DNA of 64,000 nucleotides from Lachnoclostridium sp. Marseille-P6806 (GTDB lineage Bacteria > Bacillota > Clostridia > Lachnospirales > Lachnospiraceae), in contig NZ_LR130582.1 of assembly GCF_900625025.1 (NCBI RefSeq), positions 55,095 through 119,094 of the forward strand, given 5' to 3'. Numbering within the stretch: position 1 is the stretch's first letter; each line of letters starts with the position of its first letter. The position numbers and the translations under genes were made by a program. The notes beneath the pieces were generated by a model, which was not told where the DNA came from, ran no database searches, and saw nothing but the letters and a program-made list of their open reading frames with translations. Shown in pieces: positions 42,712 to 57,900 of the stretch.

Positions 42712-45700
42712 ATGGATAAAAACAGGATGCGTCCAATCAGCACAGGAAAGGGCGTTCGCATGAGCTTCTCCCGCCAGAAGGAAGTTCAGGAAATGCCCAA
42801 TCTGATTGAGATCCAGCGGTCTTCGTACCAGTGGTTTCTCGAGCAGGGACTTCAGGAGGCGTTCGACGACATCAGTCCCATCGAAGATTTCAGCGGACAT
42901 CTGAGCCTGTCCTTCGTCAGCTACAAGCTGTGTGAGGACGAGAAGAAATATTCCATTGAGAAGTGCAAGGAGCGCGACGCCACCTACGCGGCGCCGCTCA
43001 AGGTCAAAGTGCGCCTGTACGACAAGGACAATGCGCAGGAGCTCAAGGAACAGGAAATTTTCATGGGCGATATGCCCATCATGACCCGCACCGGCACCTT
43101 TGTTATCAACGGTGCGGAGCGTGTCATCGTCTCCCAGCTCGTCCGTTCCCCCGGTATTTATTACAATATTGATAAGGACAAATTCGGCAAAAAGCTGTTC
43201 TCCTGCACGGTGATCCCGAACCGGGGAGCGTGGCTGGAGTATGAGACGGACGCCAATGATATCTTCTGGGTGCGCGTCGACCGCACGAGAAAGGTGCCGA
43301 TCACGGTTCTGATCCGTGCGCTCGGCTTCGGAACCGATGAGGAAATTCTCGACCTCTTCGGAGAAGAGCCCAAGCTCATGAATTCTCTGGCAAAGGATCC
43401 CTCGGACAGCTATGAGAACGGTCTTCTCGAGCTGTATAAGAAGATCCGCCCGGGCGAGCCCCTCTCGGTGGAGAGCGCGGACAGCCTGATCAATGCGCTC
43501 CTGTTCGATCCTCGGCGCTATGATCTTGCAAGGGTGGGACGCTATAAATTCAATAAGAAGCTCGCGCTTCACAACCGCATCAAGGATCATGTCCTCGCGG
43601 AGGATGTGGTGGATACGGCGAACGGCGAGATCCTCGGCAGCGCCGGCGAAACCGTCACGAAAGAAATGGCCGACGCGATTCAGAACGCGGCGGTTCCCTA
43701 TGTCTGGCTCCGGGGCGAGGAGAGAAATATCAAGGTGCTGTCCAATCTGATGGTGGATATCACTCACTTTGTGGACTGCGACCCTGAGGAACTCGGGATC
43801 AGCGAGCAGGTCTACTATCCCGCGCTGCGCGAAATCCTGATCCGCTATCAGGACAACGAGGATCCGGAGGCCCTTGCCGATGCGATCCGCAAGAGCGTTC
43901 ACGAGCTGGTGCCGAAGCACATCACCAAGGAGGACATCCTCGCGTCCATCAACTACAATATGCACCTTGAGTACGAGGTGGGGAGCGATGACGATATCGA
44001 CCATCTGGGCAACCGTCGCATCCGCGCGGTCGGAGAGCTGCTGCAGAATCAGTACCGCATCGGCCTCTCCCGTCTCGAGAGAGTGGTGCGCGAGCGCATG
44101 ACCACGCACGATCCGAATCAGGATCTTACGCCTCAGTCGCTCATCAATATCAAGCCGGTGCAGGCGGCGGTCAAGGAGTTCTTCGGCTCCTCCCAGCTCT
44201 CTCAGTTCATGGATCAGAACAACCCGCTCGGCGAGCTGACGCATAAGCGCCGCCTCTCCGCGCTCGGTCCCGGCGGCCTGTCCCGTGACCGCGCGGGCTT
44301 TGAGGTCCGTGACGTTCACTATACGCATTACGGGCGGATGTGCCCCATTGAGACGCCTGAGGGACCGAACATCGGTCTGATCAACTCGCTGGCCTGCTAT
44401 GCCCGCATCAATCAGTACGGCTTTGTGGAGGCCCCCTACCGCATCGTGGATCGCACGGATCCTGAGAATCCGCGCGTCACCGACGAGGTTGTCTACATGA
44501 CCGCGGACGAGGAGGACAATTACCACGTGGCGCAGGCTTCGGCGAAGCTCGACGATGAGGGACATTTCATCGAGAGAACTGTATCGGGGCGTTACCTGAC
44601 GGAGACCTCGCAGTATCCGAAGTCGATGTTTGAATATATGGACGTCTCACCGAAGATGATCTTCTCGGTCGCGACGGCCCTGATTCCGTTCCTGCAGTCG
44701 GACGACCCGACCCGCGCGCTGATGGGCTCCAACATGCAGCGGCAGGCGGTTCCGCTTCTTACGACCGAGTCCCCTGTCGTGGGAACCGGCATTGAAGTCA
44801 AGGCGGCGGTAGACTCCGGCGTCTGCATTGTGGCGGAGAAAGACGGCACGGCGGAGATGGTGGACGGCACCATGATCCGCGCGAAGTATGATGACGGGAC
44901 GAAGGAGGAGCTGCACCTTACCAAGTTTGCCCGCAGCAACCAGAGCAACTGCTATAACCAGAGACCGATCATCTCCACCGGCGAGCATTTCAAGGCGGGA
45001 CAGGTGCTGGCGGACGGTCCCTCGACCAGCGGCGGCGAACTCGGCCTCGGCAAGAACCCGCTTATCGGCTTCATGACATGGGAGGGCTACAATTACGAGG
45101 ATGCCGTTCTGCTCAGCGAGAGGCTGGTCAAGGACGATGTCTATACCTCGGTGCACATCGAGGAGTACGAAGCGGAATCGCGGGACACCAAGCTCGGACC
45201 GGAGGAGATCACGCGCGATGTCCCCGGAGTCGGAGAGGATGCGCTCAAGGATCTGGACGAGCAGGGCATCATCCGCGTCGGTGCAGAGGTCCGCGCCGGT
45301 GATATTCTTGTCGGCAAGGTCACGCCCAAGGGCGAGACGGAGCTCACGGCGGAGGAGCGGCTTCTGCGCGCGATCTTCGGAGAAAAGGCGAGAGAAGTCC
45401 GCGATACCTCACTCAAAGTGCCGCACGGCGAGTACGGCATCGTCGTGGATACCAAGGTGTTCACGAGAGAAAACGGCGATGAGCTTCCGCCCGGCGTGAA
45501 TCAGGCGGTTCGCATCTACATCGCCCAGAAGAGAAAGATTTCCGTCGGCGACAAGATGGCAGGGCGTCACGGCAACAAGGGCGTCGTGTCCCGCGTGATG
45601 CCGGTGGAGGACATGCCGTATCTTCCGAACGGAAGACCGCTTGACATCGTGTTGAACCCGCTGGGCGTGCCGTCCCGTATGAATATCGGGCAGGTGCTGG

Positions 45701-46596
45701 AGATTCATCTCTCACTGGCGTCGGCGGCTCTTGGCTTCAAGGTTTCCACGCCGGTGTTCGACGGAGCGTCCGAGGAGGATATTCAGGATCTTCTGAACAT
45801 GGCGAACGATTACGTCAACAATTCCTACGGAGACGAGGGCTGGAAGTCCTTTGTCAATAAGTGGGGAGCGCAGGCGGGCCCCGAGGTGATCGATTATCTC
45901 TGGGAAAACCGGGATCACAGGGCGGTCTGGAAAGGCGTGCCGCTTGACAGAAGCGGCAAGGTGGCGGTCCGCGACGGCCGCACGGGCGAGCTGTTCGACG
46001 GCCCGGTTACGGTAGGGCACATGCACTATCTGAAGCTCCATCATCTGGTGGACGACAAGATTCATGCCCGCTCCACCGGCCCCTACTCTCTGGTCACGCA
46101 GCAGCCTCTGGGCGGCAAGGCGCAGTTCGGCGGACAGCGCTTCGGAGAGATGGAGGTCTGGGCGCTCGAGGCCTACGGCGCAGCCTATACGCTGCAGGAG
46201 ATTCTCACGGTCAAGTCGGACGACGTGATCGGCCGTGTCAAGACCTACGAGGCGATCATCAAGGGAGAGAACGTCCCCGAGGCGGGAATCCCCGAGTCGT
46301 TCAAGGTGCTTCTGAAAGAGCTGCAGGCGCTGGCGCTCGATGTCCGCGTCCTCAAGGACGACGGCTCCGAGGTGGAGATCGCCGAGAACATTGATTACGG
46401 CGGAGATTCCGAGTACGCCCGCGAGATGCAGAATAATTTCCGCGATTACGGCAGCTACGACGACCGCGAGGCGTCGCAGAACGGCTTTGCCAGCAAGGAG
46501 TTTGACGAGAGCGGCGAGCTGCAGGACAGCGAGCCCGCGGAGACGGAGGATGCTCCGGAGTACGCGGACGAAGACACCGTGGATAATGAGCAGTAA
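42712..46596 (+). CDS. rpoB: RNA polymerase beta subunit
   Basis: The 1294-residue product is a full-length beta subunit. The rifampicin-binding region reads [15 protein letters not shown] then [14 protein letters not shown], with the residues of sensitive enzymes (Asp, His and Ser at the common resistance positions). The catalytic-side motifs [14 protein letters not shown], [16 protein letters not shown] and the C-terminal [20 protein letters not shown] are intact. An acidic C-terminal tail of about 110 residues extends past the core, as in other clostridia. rpoC follows 17 bases later. Confidence 0.98.
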   Translation: MDKNRMRPISTGKGVRMSFSRQKEVQEMPNLIEIQRSSYQWFLEQGLQEAFDDISPIEDFSGHLSLSFVSYKLCEDEKKYSIEKCKERDATYAAPLKVKVRLYDKDNAQELKEQEIFMGDMPIMTRTGTFVINGAERVIVSQLVRSPGIYYNIDKDKFGKKLFSCTVIPNRGAWLEYETDANDIFWVRVDRTRKVPITVLIRALGFGTDEEILDLFGEEPKLMNSLAKDPSDSYENGLLELYKKIRPGEPLSVESADSLINALLFDPRRYDLARVGRYKFNKKLALHNRIKDHVLAEDVVDTANGEILGSAGETVTKEMADAIQNAAVPYVWLRGEERNIKVLSNLMVDITHFVDCDPEELGISEQVYYPALREILIRYQDNEDPEALADAIRKSVHELVPKHITKEDILASINYNMHLEYEVGSDDDIDHLGNRRIRAVGELLQNQYRIGLSRLERVVRERMTTHDPNQDLTPQSLINIKPVQAAVKEFFGSSQLSQFMDQNNPLGELTHKRRLSALGPGGLSRDRAGFEVRDVHYTHYGRMCPIETPEGPNIGLINSLACYARINQYGFVEAPYRIVDRTDPENPRVTDEVVYMTADEEDNYHVAQASAKLDDEGHFIERTVSGRYLTETSQYPKSMFEYMDVSPKMIFSVATALIPFLQSDDPTRALMGSNMQRQAVPLLTTESPVVGTGIEVKAAVDSGVCIVAEKDGTAEMVDGTMIRAKYDDGTKEELHLTKFARSNQSNCYNQRPIISTGEHFKAGQVLADGPSTSGGELGLGKNPLIGFMTWEGYNYEDAVLLSERLVKDDVYTSVHIEEYEAESRDTKLGPEEITRDVPGVGEDALKDLDEQGIIRVGAEVRAGDILVGKVTPKGETELTAEERLLRAIFGEKAREVRDTSLKVPHGEYGIVVDTKVFTRENGDELPPGVNQAVRIYIAQKRKISVGDKMAGRHGNKGVVSRVMPVEDMPYLPNGRPLDIVLNPLGVPSRMNIGQVLEIHLSLASAALGFKVSTPVFDGASEEDIQDLLNMANDYVNNSYGDEGWKSFVNKWGAQAGPEVIDYLWENRDHRAVWKGVPLDRSGKVAVRDGRTGELFDGPVTVGHMHYLKLHHLVDDKIHARSTGPYSLVTQQPLGGKAQFGGQRFGEMEVWALEAYGAAYTLQEILTVKSDDVIGRVKTYEAIIKGENVPEAGIPESFKVLLKELQALALDVRVLKDDGSEVEIAENIDYGGDSEYAREMQNNFRDYGSYDDREASQNGFASKEFDESGELQDSEPAETEDAPEYADEDTVDNEQ

Positions 46597-46613
46597 GAAA
46601 TGTGAGGATAAGT

Positions 46614-50309
<3,696 letters not shown>

Positions 50310-50336
50310 AGAAAGCGCGAAAGTGGAAATCTTTCG

Positions 50337-50365
50337 TTGACAAGTGCATAAGACGTTTCTATAAT
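50337..50365 (+). promoter_or_regulatory. Consensus promoter of the str operon (rpsL-rpsG-fusA)
   Basis: TTGACA (50337-50342) and TATAAT (50360-50365) are both perfect consensus with a 17-base spacer. The transcript would begin with a hairpin, GGTGTG...CACACC at 50371-50392. Confidence 0.9.
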
Positions 50366-50428
50366 AGTATGGTGTGGCTTTGCGGTCACACCGTATTATT
50401 TATCATAAAAGAAGGAGGTGAATATAGA

Positions 50429-50848
50429 ATGCCAACATTTAACCAGTTAGTCAGAAAGGGACGCGAGACATCTGCGAAGAAGTCCGCGGCGCCGGCGCTG
50501 CAGAAAGGCTTCAACTCTCTGCACAAGAAAGCGATCGACGTCAGCGCTCCGCAGAAGCGCGGTGTCTGCACCGCGGTCAAGACCGCTACCCCGAAAAAGC
50601 CTAACTCCGCACTTCGCAAGATCGCCAGAGTGCGCCTCTCCAACGGAATAGAAGTGACTTCCTACATTCCGGGCGAGGGACACAATCTGCAGGAGCACTC
50701 TGTGGTTCTGATCAGAGGCGGAAGAGTTAAAGACCTGCCCGGCACCAGATACCACATCATTCGCGGAACTCTGGATACTGCCGGCGTTGCCAACAGAAAG
50801 CAGGCTCGTTCCAAGTATGGCGCAAAGAGACCGAAAGCTGGTAAGTGA
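50429..50848 (+). CDS. rpsL: Ribosomal protein uS12
   Basis: The 139-residue product is a full-length S12 with [11 protein letters not shown] and [14 protein letters not shown]. The two lysines whose change gives streptomycin resistance (in the KKPNS and VKDLPG loops) are present, so the protein is of the sensitive type. AAGGAGGTG precedes the ATG at 50429. Confidence 0.97.
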   Translation: MPTFNQLVRKGRETSAKKSAAPALQKGFNSLHKKAIDVSAPQKRGVCTAVKTATPKKPNSALRKIARVRLSNGIEVTSYIPGEGHNLQEHSVVLIRGGRVKDLPGTRYHIIRGTLDTAGVANRKQARSKYGAKRPKAGK

Positions 50849-50998
50849 TAGTTATTCGTGATTGAACCATGCCGAGTGTTGGAATTCTATTTTGACAGTA
50901 ATTAGTTATAAGTAGGAGTCGACACGAACACGCTATTCATTCGTGAGTACCTGTGAATTATCCAGACGATGAAATCGTATGATAAGGAGGGAAGTAAC

Positions 50999-51469
50999 GT
51001 GCCACGTAAAGGACATGTACAGAAAAGAGAAATTTTAGCAGACCCCTTATACAACAACGCAGTCGTTACCAAGCTGATCAACACCGTCATGCTTGACGGT
51101 AAAAAGTCTGTGGCGCAGAAGATTGTGTATGGAGCGTTTGCTAAGGTAGAAAGCAAGGCAGGCAAGCCTGCAACGGAGATCTTCGAGGGGGCCATGAACA
51201 ACATCATGCCCGTTCTCGAGGTCAAGGCGAGACGTATCGGCGGCGCGACCTATCAGGTTCCGATCGAGGTGAGACCGGAAAGAAGACAGGCGCTGGCGCT
51301 CCGCTGGCTGGTCGATTTCTCACGCAAGCGCGGCGAGAAGACCATGGAGGACAGACTGGCAGGCGAGCTTCTCGATGCGTTCAACAACACGGGCGCTTCC
51401 GTCAAGAGAAAAGAAGACATGCATAAGATGGCCGAGGCAAACAGGGCGTTCTCTCATTACAGATTCTGA
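50999..51469 (+). CDS. rpsG: Ribosomal protein uS7, GTG start
   Basis: The 156-residue product is a full-length S7 ([19 protein letters not shown] at the start; [20 protein letters not shown] near the end). The GTG at 50999, 8 bases after AAGGAGGGA, matches the family N-terminus; an ATG at 50969 would add 10 atypical residues. S7 nucleates assembly of the small-subunit head. Confidence 0.97.
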   Translation: MPRKGHVQKREILADPLYNNAVVTKLINTVMLDGKKSVAQKIVYGAFAKVESKAGKPATEIFEGAMNNIMPVLEVKARRIGGATYQVPIEVRPERRQALALRWLVDFSRKRGEKTMEDRLAGELLDAFNNTGASVKRKEDMHKMAEANRAFSHYRF

Positions 51470-51577
51470 TTATGGGGATCTGAAAGGAGCAGAGCCTGCG
51501 AAAGCGGCGGCCCGGCCGCCGCGGACGCATGTTTCCGAAAGCTGCTGCGTGCGATTCATTTTTAGGAGGAAAAACCT

Positions 51578-53701
51578 GTGGCTGAAACAAGACAATACCC
51601 CCTGGAAAGAACCAGGAACATCGGTATTATGGCCCACATCGACGCCGGCAAGACCACTCTTACCGAGCGTATCCTTTATTTTACCGGTGTGAACTACAAG
51701 ATCGGTGAGACCTACGAGGGTACTGCGACCATGGATTATATGGCGCAGGAGCAGGAGAGGGGTATCACCATTACATCCGCGGCGACAACCTGCCACTGGA
51801 CGCTGCAGGAGTTCGCGAAGACCAAGGAGGGTGCTCTCGAGCACCGCATCAACATCATTGATACTCCCGGTCACGTGGACTTTACGGTTGAGGTTGAGCG
51901 TTCCCTTCGCGTTCTGGACGGTGCCGTCGGCGTGTTCAGCGCAAAGGAGGGTGTGGAGCCTCAGTCCGAGAACGTGTGGCATCAGGCGGACGGCTTTAAC
52001 GTTCCCCGCATGGCGTTCATCAACAAGATGGACATCGTCGGTGCGGACTATTACCGCGCGGTGCAGCAGATCCGCGACAGACTGAAGAAAAACGCAATCA
52101 TGATCCAGATTCCGATCGGCGCCGAGGATGATTTCCGGGGTGTCGTCGACCTGTTTGAGATGAAAGCGTATATTTTCAATGACAACAAGGGCGAGGATAT
52201 CACGGTCACGGATATTCCCGAGAGCGTGAAAGACGATGCGGAGCTGTATCACACCGAGCTTGTGGAAAAGGTCTGCGATCTGGACGACGAGCTGATGATG
52301 ATCTACCTTGAGGGTGAGGAACCCTCTGCCCAGCAGATGAAGGCGGCGCTGCGCAGGGCGACCTGCGAGTGCAGGGCATTCCCTGTCTGCTGCGGCTCGG
52401 CGCACAGAAACCGCGGCATTCAGAAGCTCATCGACGCTGTGATTGAGTATATGCCGGCTCCGATTGATATTCCGGCCTGCAAGGGCACGGACATGGACGG
52501 CAACGAGATCGAGGTGGAATCCACGGACGATGGCCCGTTTGCGGCTCTTGCGTTCAAGATCGTCAGTGATCCTTTCGTAGGAAAGCTCGCGTTCTTCCGC
52601 GTCTACCGCGGGATGGCGAATGCCGGCTCCTATGTGCTCAACAGTACCAAGGACAACAAGGAGCGTCTCGGCCGTATTCTTCAGATGCACGCCAACAAGC
52701 GTTCCGATCTCGACAAGGTATACGCCGGCGACATCGCCGCGGCGGTTGGCCTGAAGAACACCTCGACCGGCGATACGCTCTGCGACGAGCAGCATCCTCT
52801 GATTCTCGAGTCCATGGAATTCCCGGATCCGGTCATTGAGCTTGCGATCGAGCCCAAGACCAAGGCGGGACAGGCAAAGCTCGTCGACGCGCTGCAGAAG
52901 CTGGCGGAGGAGGATCCTACGTTCCGCGCGCATACCAACGCGGAGACGGGGCAGACCATCATCGCCGGCATGGGCGAACTTCATCTGGAGATTATTGTCG
53001 ACAGACTGCTTCGCGAGTTCAAGGTCGAGGCGAATGTCGGCGCACCGCAGGTCGCATACAAGGAGACGTTCACGGCTCCTGTGGATCAGGAATACAAGTA
53101 TGCGAAGCAGTCCGGCGGGCGCGGTCAGTACGGACATTGTAAGGTCAGATTCGAGCCCATGGACGCGAACGGCGAGGAGCTGTTCAAGTTCGAGAACGCC
53201 GTCACCGGCGGAAGTATTCCGAAAGAGTACATCCCGGCAGTCGGCGAGGGTATCGAGGAGGCCATGAAAGCGGGCTCTCTCGGCGGATATCCGGTTGTCG
53301 GCATCAAGGCGACGGTATACGACGGGTCTTACCACGAGGTCGACTCGTCGGAGATGGCTTTCCACATCGCCGGCTCCATGTGCTTCAAGGAGGCGATGAG
53401 CAAGGCGGCCCCGACGCTTCTCGAGCCGATCATGAAAGTCGAGGTCACGACGCCTCAGGAATATATGGGCGACGTCATCGGTGATATCAGCTCCCGGCGC
53501 GGACGCGTTGTGAGTCAGGAGGATGTCAGCGGAAGCATGCTGATCACCGGCTTTGTTCCGCTGGCCGAAATGTTCGGCTACGCAACGGATCTGCGCTCCG
53601 AGACGCAGGGACGTGCCAGCTACTCCATGTTCTTCGACCGCTATGAGCCGGTTCCGAAGAATGTAGCGGAAAAGGTCATTGCCGCGACCAAGGGCAACTG
53701 A
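51578..53701 (+). CDS. fusA: Elongation factor G, GTG start
   Basis: The 707-residue GTPase carries G1 AHIDAGKTT, switch [23 protein letters not shown]4 NKMD, and domains II-V with GGRGQYGH and the C-terminal [15 protein letters not shown]. It drives translocation. The GTG at 51578 follows AGGAGG with 6-8 bases of spacing. Confidence 0.98.
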   Translation: MAETRQYPLERTRNIGIMAHIDAGKTTLTERILYFTGVNYKIGETYEGTATMDYMAQEQERGITITSAATTCHWTLQEFAKTKEGALEHRINIIDTPGHVDFTVEVERSLRVLDGAVGVFSAKEGVEPQSENVWHQADGFNVPRMAFINKMDIVGADYYRAVQQIRDRLKKNAIMIQIPIGAEDDFRGVVDLFEMKAYIFNDNKGEDITVTDIPESVKDDAELYHTELVEKVCDLDDELMMIYLEGEEPSAQQMKAALRRATCECRAFPVCCGSAHRNRGIQKLIDAVIEYMPAPIDIPACKGTDMDGNEIEVESTDDGPFAALAFKIVSDPFVGKLAFFRVYRGMANAGSYVLNSTKDNKERLGRILQMHANKRSDLDKVYAGDIAAAVGLKNTSTGDTLCDEQHPLILESMEFPDPVIELAIEPKTKAGQAKLVDALQKLAEEDPTFRAHTNAETGQTIIAGMGELHLEIIVDRLLREFKVEANVGAPQVAYKETFTAPVDQEYKYAKQSGGRGQYGHCKVRFEPMDANGEELFKFENAVTGGSIPKEYIPAVGEGIEEAMKAGSLGGYPVVGIKATVYDGSYHEVDSSEMAFHIAGSMCFKEAMSKAAPTLLEPIMKVEVTTPQEYMGDVIGDISSRRGRVVSQEDVSGSMLITGFVPLAEMFGYATDLRSETQGRASYSMFFDRYEPVPKNVAEKVIAATKGN

Positions 53702-53710
53702 TAAAAAGGC

Positions 53711-53739
53711 TTGTAAACAGCGCTGTTAGCAGATATAAT
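53711..53739 (+). promoter_or_regulatory. Promoter of tuf
   Basis: TTGTAA (53711-53716) and TATAAT (53734-53739) with a 17-base spacer, in the gap between fusA and tuf, so tuf can be expressed apart from the str operon. Confidence 0.75.
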
Positions 53740-53815
53740 TGTTAGCAACGGCGTGCCCGGAAAGTATGCGGATACGGACCGGACAGACATTAAATTCTCA
53801 AGGAGGATTAACGAA

Positions 53816-55009
53816 ATGGGAAAGGCTCATTTTGACAGAACCAAACCGCATCTGAACATTGGAACCATCGGTCACGTCGACCATGGCAAAACCACTCTTA
53901 CCGCAGCGATCACCGCTACTCTTGCCAACAGGCTCGGCATTGATCCCGCCGTTCCGTTCGATCAGATTGACAAGGCTCCGGAGGAGAAGGCTCGTGGAAT
54001 AACCATCTCCACTTCTCATATTGAGTATGAGACCTCGAAGAGACACTATGCACACGTCGACTGCCCCGGCCACGCTGACTATGTCAAGAACATGATCACC
54101 GGCGCTGCGCAGATGGACGGCGCGATCCTTGTCGTTGCCGCTACCGACGGTGTTATGGCCCAGACTCGCGAGCACGTTCTGCTGGCTCGTCAGGTCGGTG
54201 TTCCGAGAATCATTGTTTTCATGAACAAGTGCGACATGGTCGACGACAGCGAGCTGTTGGATCTTGTCGACATGGAAATCAGAGATCTGCTCAGCGAGTA
54301 TGATTTCCCCGGTGATGATACCCCGATCATCCGCGGCTCTGCTCTGAAGGCTCTGGAAGATCCCGCAGGCGAGTGGGGCGACAAGATTATGGAGCTCATG
54401 GATGCGGTTGACGAGTACTTCCCGGATCCGGTTCGTGAGAACGACAAGCCGTTCCTGATGCCCGTCGAGGATGTCTTCACCATCACCGGCCGCGGCACCG
54501 TTGCGACGGGCCGTGTCGAGCGCGGCGTTCTGCACCTCAACGACGCTGTCGAGATCGTCGGCGTCAAGGAGGAGACCGGCACCTCCGTTATTACCGGTAT
54601 CGAGATGTTCCGTAAGACTCTGGATGAGGCGATGGCCGGCGACAACATCGGCTGCCTGCTTCGCGGCATCAACCGTGACGATATCGAGAGAGGCCAGGTT
54701 ATTGCAAAGCCCGGCACCGTTACCTGCCACAAGAAGTTTACGGCTCAGGTTTACGTTCTGACCAAGGAGGAGGGCGGCCGCCATACCCCTTTCTTCAATG
54801 ATTATCGTCCTCAGTTCTATTTCAGAACAACCGATGTCACCGGCGTCATCAAGCTCCCTGAGGGAACCGAGATGTGCATGCCCGGCGACCACGTTGAGAT
54901 GACCATCGAACTGATCCACCCGATCGCGATGGAGCAGGGCCTTACGTTCGCTATCCGCGAGGGTGGACGTACAGTAGGTTCGGGCAGAGTTGCAAGCATT
55001 ATCGAGTAA
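53816..55009 (+). CDS. tuf: Elongation factor Tu
   Basis: The 397-residue product is a full-length EF-Tu with [10 protein letters not shown] (G1), the switch region [27 protein letters not shown] (G3), NKCDMVDD (G4) and the end [16 protein letters not shown] precedes the ATG at 53816; an in-frame start at 53753 is not needed. It delivers aminoacyl-tRNA to the ribosome. Confidence 0.98.
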   Translation: MGKAHFDRTKPHLNIGTIGHVDHGKTTLTAAITATLANRLGIDPAVPFDQIDKAPEEKARGITISTSHIEYETSKRHYAHVDCPGHADYVKNMITGAAQMDGAILVVAATDGVMAQTREHVLLARQVGVPRIIVFMNKCDMVDDSELLDLVDMEIRDLLSEYDFPGDDTPIIRGSALKALEDPAGEWGDKIMELMDAVDEYFPDPVRENDKPFLMPVEDVFTITGRGTVATGRVERGVLHLNDAVEIVGVKEETGTSVITGIEMFRKTLDEAMAGDNIGCLLRGINRDDIERGQVIAKPGTVTCHKKFTAQVYVLTKEEGGRHTPFFNDYRPQFYFRTTDVTGVIKLPEGTEMCMPGDHVEMTIELIHPIAMEQGLTFAIREGGRTVGSGRVASIIE

Positions 55010-55029
55010 TCAATAAAAACTCAGTAAGT

Positions 55030-55067
55030 ATAAGGCCTTTCGGGATTCCCGGAGGGTCTTATTTTTG
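55030..55067 (+). terminator. Terminator of tuf
   Basis: A 15-bp stem (55030-55044 with 55048-55062, three G.U pairs) with loop ATT is followed by TTTTT. It begins 20 bases after the stop. Confidence 0.85.
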
Positions 55068-55270
55068 TGGTAAGACAGTTGTGAAAATTGTCTCCGGTAC
55101 TGTTTTGGTACTGTTTGTGGTCGCAAAACGCAAGTGAAGTATAAAGCACTCTGGTGTTATCTTGGTACTAAAAACTCTGAGATCGTGAAATAATTGAGAT
55201 AATTCTGATAAAGAAGAGACGAAAAATAAAGAAAAACCGATTATGTCCAATGAGAATTATAATCATTAAG
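55068..55270. other. AT-rich non-coding stretch after tuf
   Basis: No gene is visible. The composition is clearly more AT-rich than the surroundings. GGTACTGTTT occurs twice in tandem (55096 and 55107) and GGTACT again at 55164. TGAGAATTATAATCA at 55251-55265 matches a Fur box at 12 of 14 defined positions but has no gene behind it. Confidence 0.4.
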
Positions 55271-55326
55271 TTCGCCAATGTGGCAGAACCGTTGGTTCCG
55301 GCCGTGTTGCGACCATCATCGAATAA
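55271..55326 (+). pseudogene. 3'-end remnant of a second tuf gene
   Basis: Bases from about 55284 encode [13 protein letters not shown] and a TAA stop (55324-55326), the exact C-terminus of EF-Tu. TTCGCC at 55271 matches the preceding F-A codons, with about seven bases missing between. Third-codon positions differ widely from the intact tuf 260 bases upstream, and it encodes VATIIE where the intact gene has VASIIE. It is therefore the end of a diverged copy, not a recent duplication. Confidence 0.75.
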
Positions 55327-55341
55327 AAGTCTTTCCGCTGC

Positions 55342-56772
55342 TCAGGACATTCTTTTCAGGTAATCCCAGAATGCGTTGACCATGTTCCGCTCGCTGATGG
55401 CAAAAGCGGATATCGGGGGATCGGCCTTTGCCATGATTACGCCGGCATCCTCCTTTACATACAGCAGCATGTCCGGGGACAGATCGTTCCGAAGCACGAC
55501 CGTCAGGTTGTCGTACTTTTTCTCGAGCTTTCGCATGGCCTCGAAGTGCTGCATATACTGCTTGTGCGTGCAGCTGAATTCGGGACAGGCAAAAAATTCT
55601 GCCAGAGGCGGCCGGAATGCGGCGGGTGAGAGCGGGGCTGTCTTGGGATCGAGGATAATGAGGGTAAGCCGCTGCTTTTCTATGCTTCGACGGAATGAAA
55701 AGACGCTCTGCTTCCACAGGGGAAGCAGAAGTTCGTTTCCGCGCTGCTCCGCGAGCTTTCGGACGAGACTCTCCGGCATGGCAAAGAGAGGAGGAGCGGC
55801 GGAGCACAGGCAGGCGTCTCCCTCCGCTTCGGAAAGCGTGCGGGCGGCTTTCCGGAGCTCATCGGCGTCCTGCCCGGTGAAGAAGCGCATGAGCGGGCGG
55901 CAAAGCTGAAGATAGCGCGCATATTCAAGGCTTACCGCTTCGATTGCCGCGCGGTCTGTCAGAAAAATGTTCAGCGCGCCCTCGGCGTTCTGTTGTACGG
56001 AAGAAGAGATGACGGCCGCAGTGTGGGGCGCAATGAACATGGTGCGCTGAAAGAGGCCGTCCCGAAGCCGCGGATAATAGTAGGGCTCGATCATCCCAGT
56101 CATATAAATGGGGATCCACTTGGCGACCGCCTCCAGAAGCTCGTTCATATCCCGGGATATCGTGTGAATAACCCGTATCCGATTGCCCTTTGCGATGACG
56201 CGGGTAAAGAGCTCGCTCCAGCGCGCGGCGAATGCGGCATCCTCATAGAGCCACTCCATCGACTCGTCAGAGAACAGCAGCAGAGTCTGTGGCTTCTTTT
56301 CCTGTAGAATCATGCGGAAAAACTGTTCGACGGCCTTTCGTTTTCCTGCGTTGCCGTAGAGATAAGAGGCATATTTTTCAGGAGCCTCCTCTGCTGCGCC
56401 TCCCGCAGCAAACGAAACCGGATGGGAAGAAAAATGAGAGAACCCAGAGATCAGACGCCCGGCCGCAAGCGAGGGATCCTGTTCCGCCTCAAGGAGCCAT
56501 TGCTCCAGATAGAGCGCTGTGTTCTCCGGAGAGAGCAGTGCTCCGTTCCCGATTCCTGTCAGCTTCTGCAGAGCATTGATCTGATATTCTTTTCGAAAAT
56601 GCCTTGCAAGGAAGAGGCACATGGCTCCGAGATATTCGTGTTTCTTGGGGAGCGGCCTTGCTCCGCTGCGGAGCCTGCCGATGTGAGAGCTGTTCATGTG
56701 GATGGCGTTTGCAAGGAGACTGTTGGAAACCTCTGCAATATTCATCAGCGAGTCAAAACGTTCCGCAAACAT
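55342..56772 (-). CDS. Unfamiliar 476-residue protein with HTH-like N-terminus
   Basis: The first 70 residues (MFAERFDSLMNIAEVSNSLL, then HMNSSHIGRLRSGARPLPK) look like an XRE-type helix-turn-helix. The remaining 400 residues show no family I recognise; they are soluble, helical, with a segment TLLLFSDESMEWLYED and a later VIMAKADPPISAFAISE. The ATG at 56772 lies 7 bases after AGGAGG; an earlier in-frame ATG is too close to that site. It lies divergent from the 57017 cluster with 244 bases between, so it may regulate it. A regulator that senses something through its large C-terminal part is a guess. Confidence 0.6.
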   Translation of the reverse strand: MFAERFDSLMNIAEVSNSLLANAIHMNSSHIGRLRSGARPLPKKHEYLGAMCLFLARHFRKEYQINALQKLTGIGNGALLSPENTALYLEQWLLEAEQDPSLAAGRLISGFSHFSSHPVSFAAGGAAEEAPEKYASYLYGNAGKRKAVEQFFRMILQEKKPQTLLLFSDESMEWLYEDAAFAARWSELFTRVIAKGNRIRVIHTISRDMNELLEAVAKWIPIYMTGMIEPYYYPRLRDGLFQRTMFIAPHTAAVISSSVQQNAEGALNIFLTDRAAIEAVSLEYARYLQLCRPLMRFFTGQDADELRKAARTLSEAEGDACLCSAAPPLFAMPESLVRKLAEQRGNELLLPLWKQSVFSFRRSIEKQRLTLIILDPKTAPLSPAAFRPPLAEFFACPEFSCTHKQYMQHFEAMRKLEKKYDNLTVVLRNDLSPDMLLYVKEDAGVIMAKADPPISAFAISERNMVNAFWDYLKRMS

Positions 56773-56917
56773 AGACATGCCTCCTGCTTTTTGGTCTTTT
56801 TCATCCGGAGCTTTCTGGATTTTTTCCGATGCTCTTATGTTAACAGAAAAACATTGAATAACCAATCAAAAAGGCATATTTCGTGCCGTAATATTGGCAT
56901 GATCATTTTCGCAAACC

Positions 56918-56948
56918 CTGACACAGGACAGGCTGCGTTTTTTATAAT
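56918..56948 (+). promoter_or_regulatory. Promoter candidate for the 57017-63105 cluster
   Basis: CTGACA (56918-56923) and a perfect TATAAT (56943-56948) are separated by 19 bases, 69 bases before the first start codon. The long spacer could mean that an activator is needed. Confidence 0.45.
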
Positions 56949-57016
56949 TATTAACAACAAAGAAAAAAGAGAATTCTCTGTACCGGCGAACGACAAAGCC
57001 TGATGGAGGGGAGAAA

Positions 57017-57421
57017 ATGGATACCATGAAAATTGTCGCTGTATTCGGCGTGATGTTTCTCTTCGGGCTTCTTGTGTTTATTCTTGACAGGAGAAAGAAA
57101 AAACGCTGTACGATGTCTGTCATCGGAACGGTCGTCGATGTTCTCAGAGAGGAGGAGAGCGGAGAGGACGGAAACACCAGCATCTCCTATCGTCCGGTAT
57201 TTGAATACCTTGCGGAGGGAGTTTCTGTCAGATCGGAGTTAAATTTCTCAAAAGGAAGCAGACGTACCTATCAGGTCGGACAGACAAGAGAGCTTCGCTA
57301 TAATCCGCGGAAGAAGGAAGAATTTGTGGTGGTTGGTGAGTCCGGAGGCACAGGTGCCGGGCTGTTTATTATGGTGATCGCGGCAGTTCTGCTTATTACG
57401 ACGGCAGCAGTGGGAATGTGA
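57017..57421 (+). CDS. DUF3592-like small membrane protein
   Basis: The 134-residue product has an N-terminal membrane span (about 5-24), a short basic loop, a beta-rich middle domain (about 33-103: IGTVVDVLREEE; YRPVFEYLAEG; YQVGQTRELRYNP) and a C-terminal span (about 112-132). This is the DUF3592 layout, in which the domain between spans is thought to be extracytoplasmic. Function is unknown. GGAGGGG precedes the ATG. It heads a five-gene plus-strand cluster. Confidence 0.7.
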   Translation: MDTMKIVAVFGVMFLFGLLVFILDRRKKKRCTMSVIGTVVDVLREEESGEDGNTSISYRPVFEYLAEGVSVRSELNFSKGSRRTYQVGQTRELRYNPRKKEEFVVVGESGGTGAGLFIMVIAAVLLITTAAVGM

Positions 57422-57461
57422 CGATCATTCATTCCGTCGGGAACGGAGGAGAGGAGGCATA

Positions 57462-57851
57462 ATGTACGATCAATATTCTTACGGATACGCACAGGAGGTC
57501 AGCCCCGCGCTGATGCTGTTCTATTTCGCCATACTGGCGCTGATGATCGTGTGTATGTGGAGGATTTTCCGCAAGGCGGGAAAGCCCGGCTGGGCTTCCA
57601 TTGTCCCGGTCTATAACCTGTATGTGATGTTTGAAATCACTTGGGGAAAAGGCATTCTGTTTCTTCTTCTGCTGGTTCCTTTCGTTAATTTTATCATCTC
57701 CATCATGACCTGCTTCAAACTGGCCAGATCCTTTGGAAAGGGAACGGGCTTTGCCCTTGGACTGCTGTTCCTTGGCATTGTCTTCGTGCCGGTTCTTGCA
57801 TTCGGTGGAGCCTCCTATATCGGGGCGGACGGTTCCGGAGAGAGAAAATAG
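57462..57851 (+). CDS. DUF5684-like membrane protein
   Basis: The 129-residue product has three or four hydrophobic segments and the characteristic FRKAGKPGWASIVPVYNLYVMFEI stretch (beginning about residue 36) followed by a second pair of spans and ARSFGKGTGFALGLLFLG. Members are small integral membrane proteins often near signal peptidases or zinc-ribbon proteins. GAGGAGG precedes the start. Function is unknown. Confidence 0.75.
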   Translation: MYDQYSYGYAQEVSPALMLFYFAILALMIVCMWRIFRKAGKPGWASIVPVYNLYVMFEITWGKGILFLLLLVPFVNFIISIMTCFKLARSFGKGTGFALGLLFLGIVFVPVLAFGGASYIGADGSGERK

Positions 57852-57900
57852 TGCGCATGCCGCGCGTGCCTTAACAAAGTGCTTCGGTGTGGTGATTGAT

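Noticed and set aside
42685..44565. 626-codon minus-strand frame opposite rpoB
   Set aside because: Shadow of rpoB; similar shadow frames occur opposite rpoC, fusA and tuf.
55251..55265. Functional Fur box
   Set aside because: The match is good, but no gene starts downstream on either strand; kept only as part of the tuf-remnant observation.
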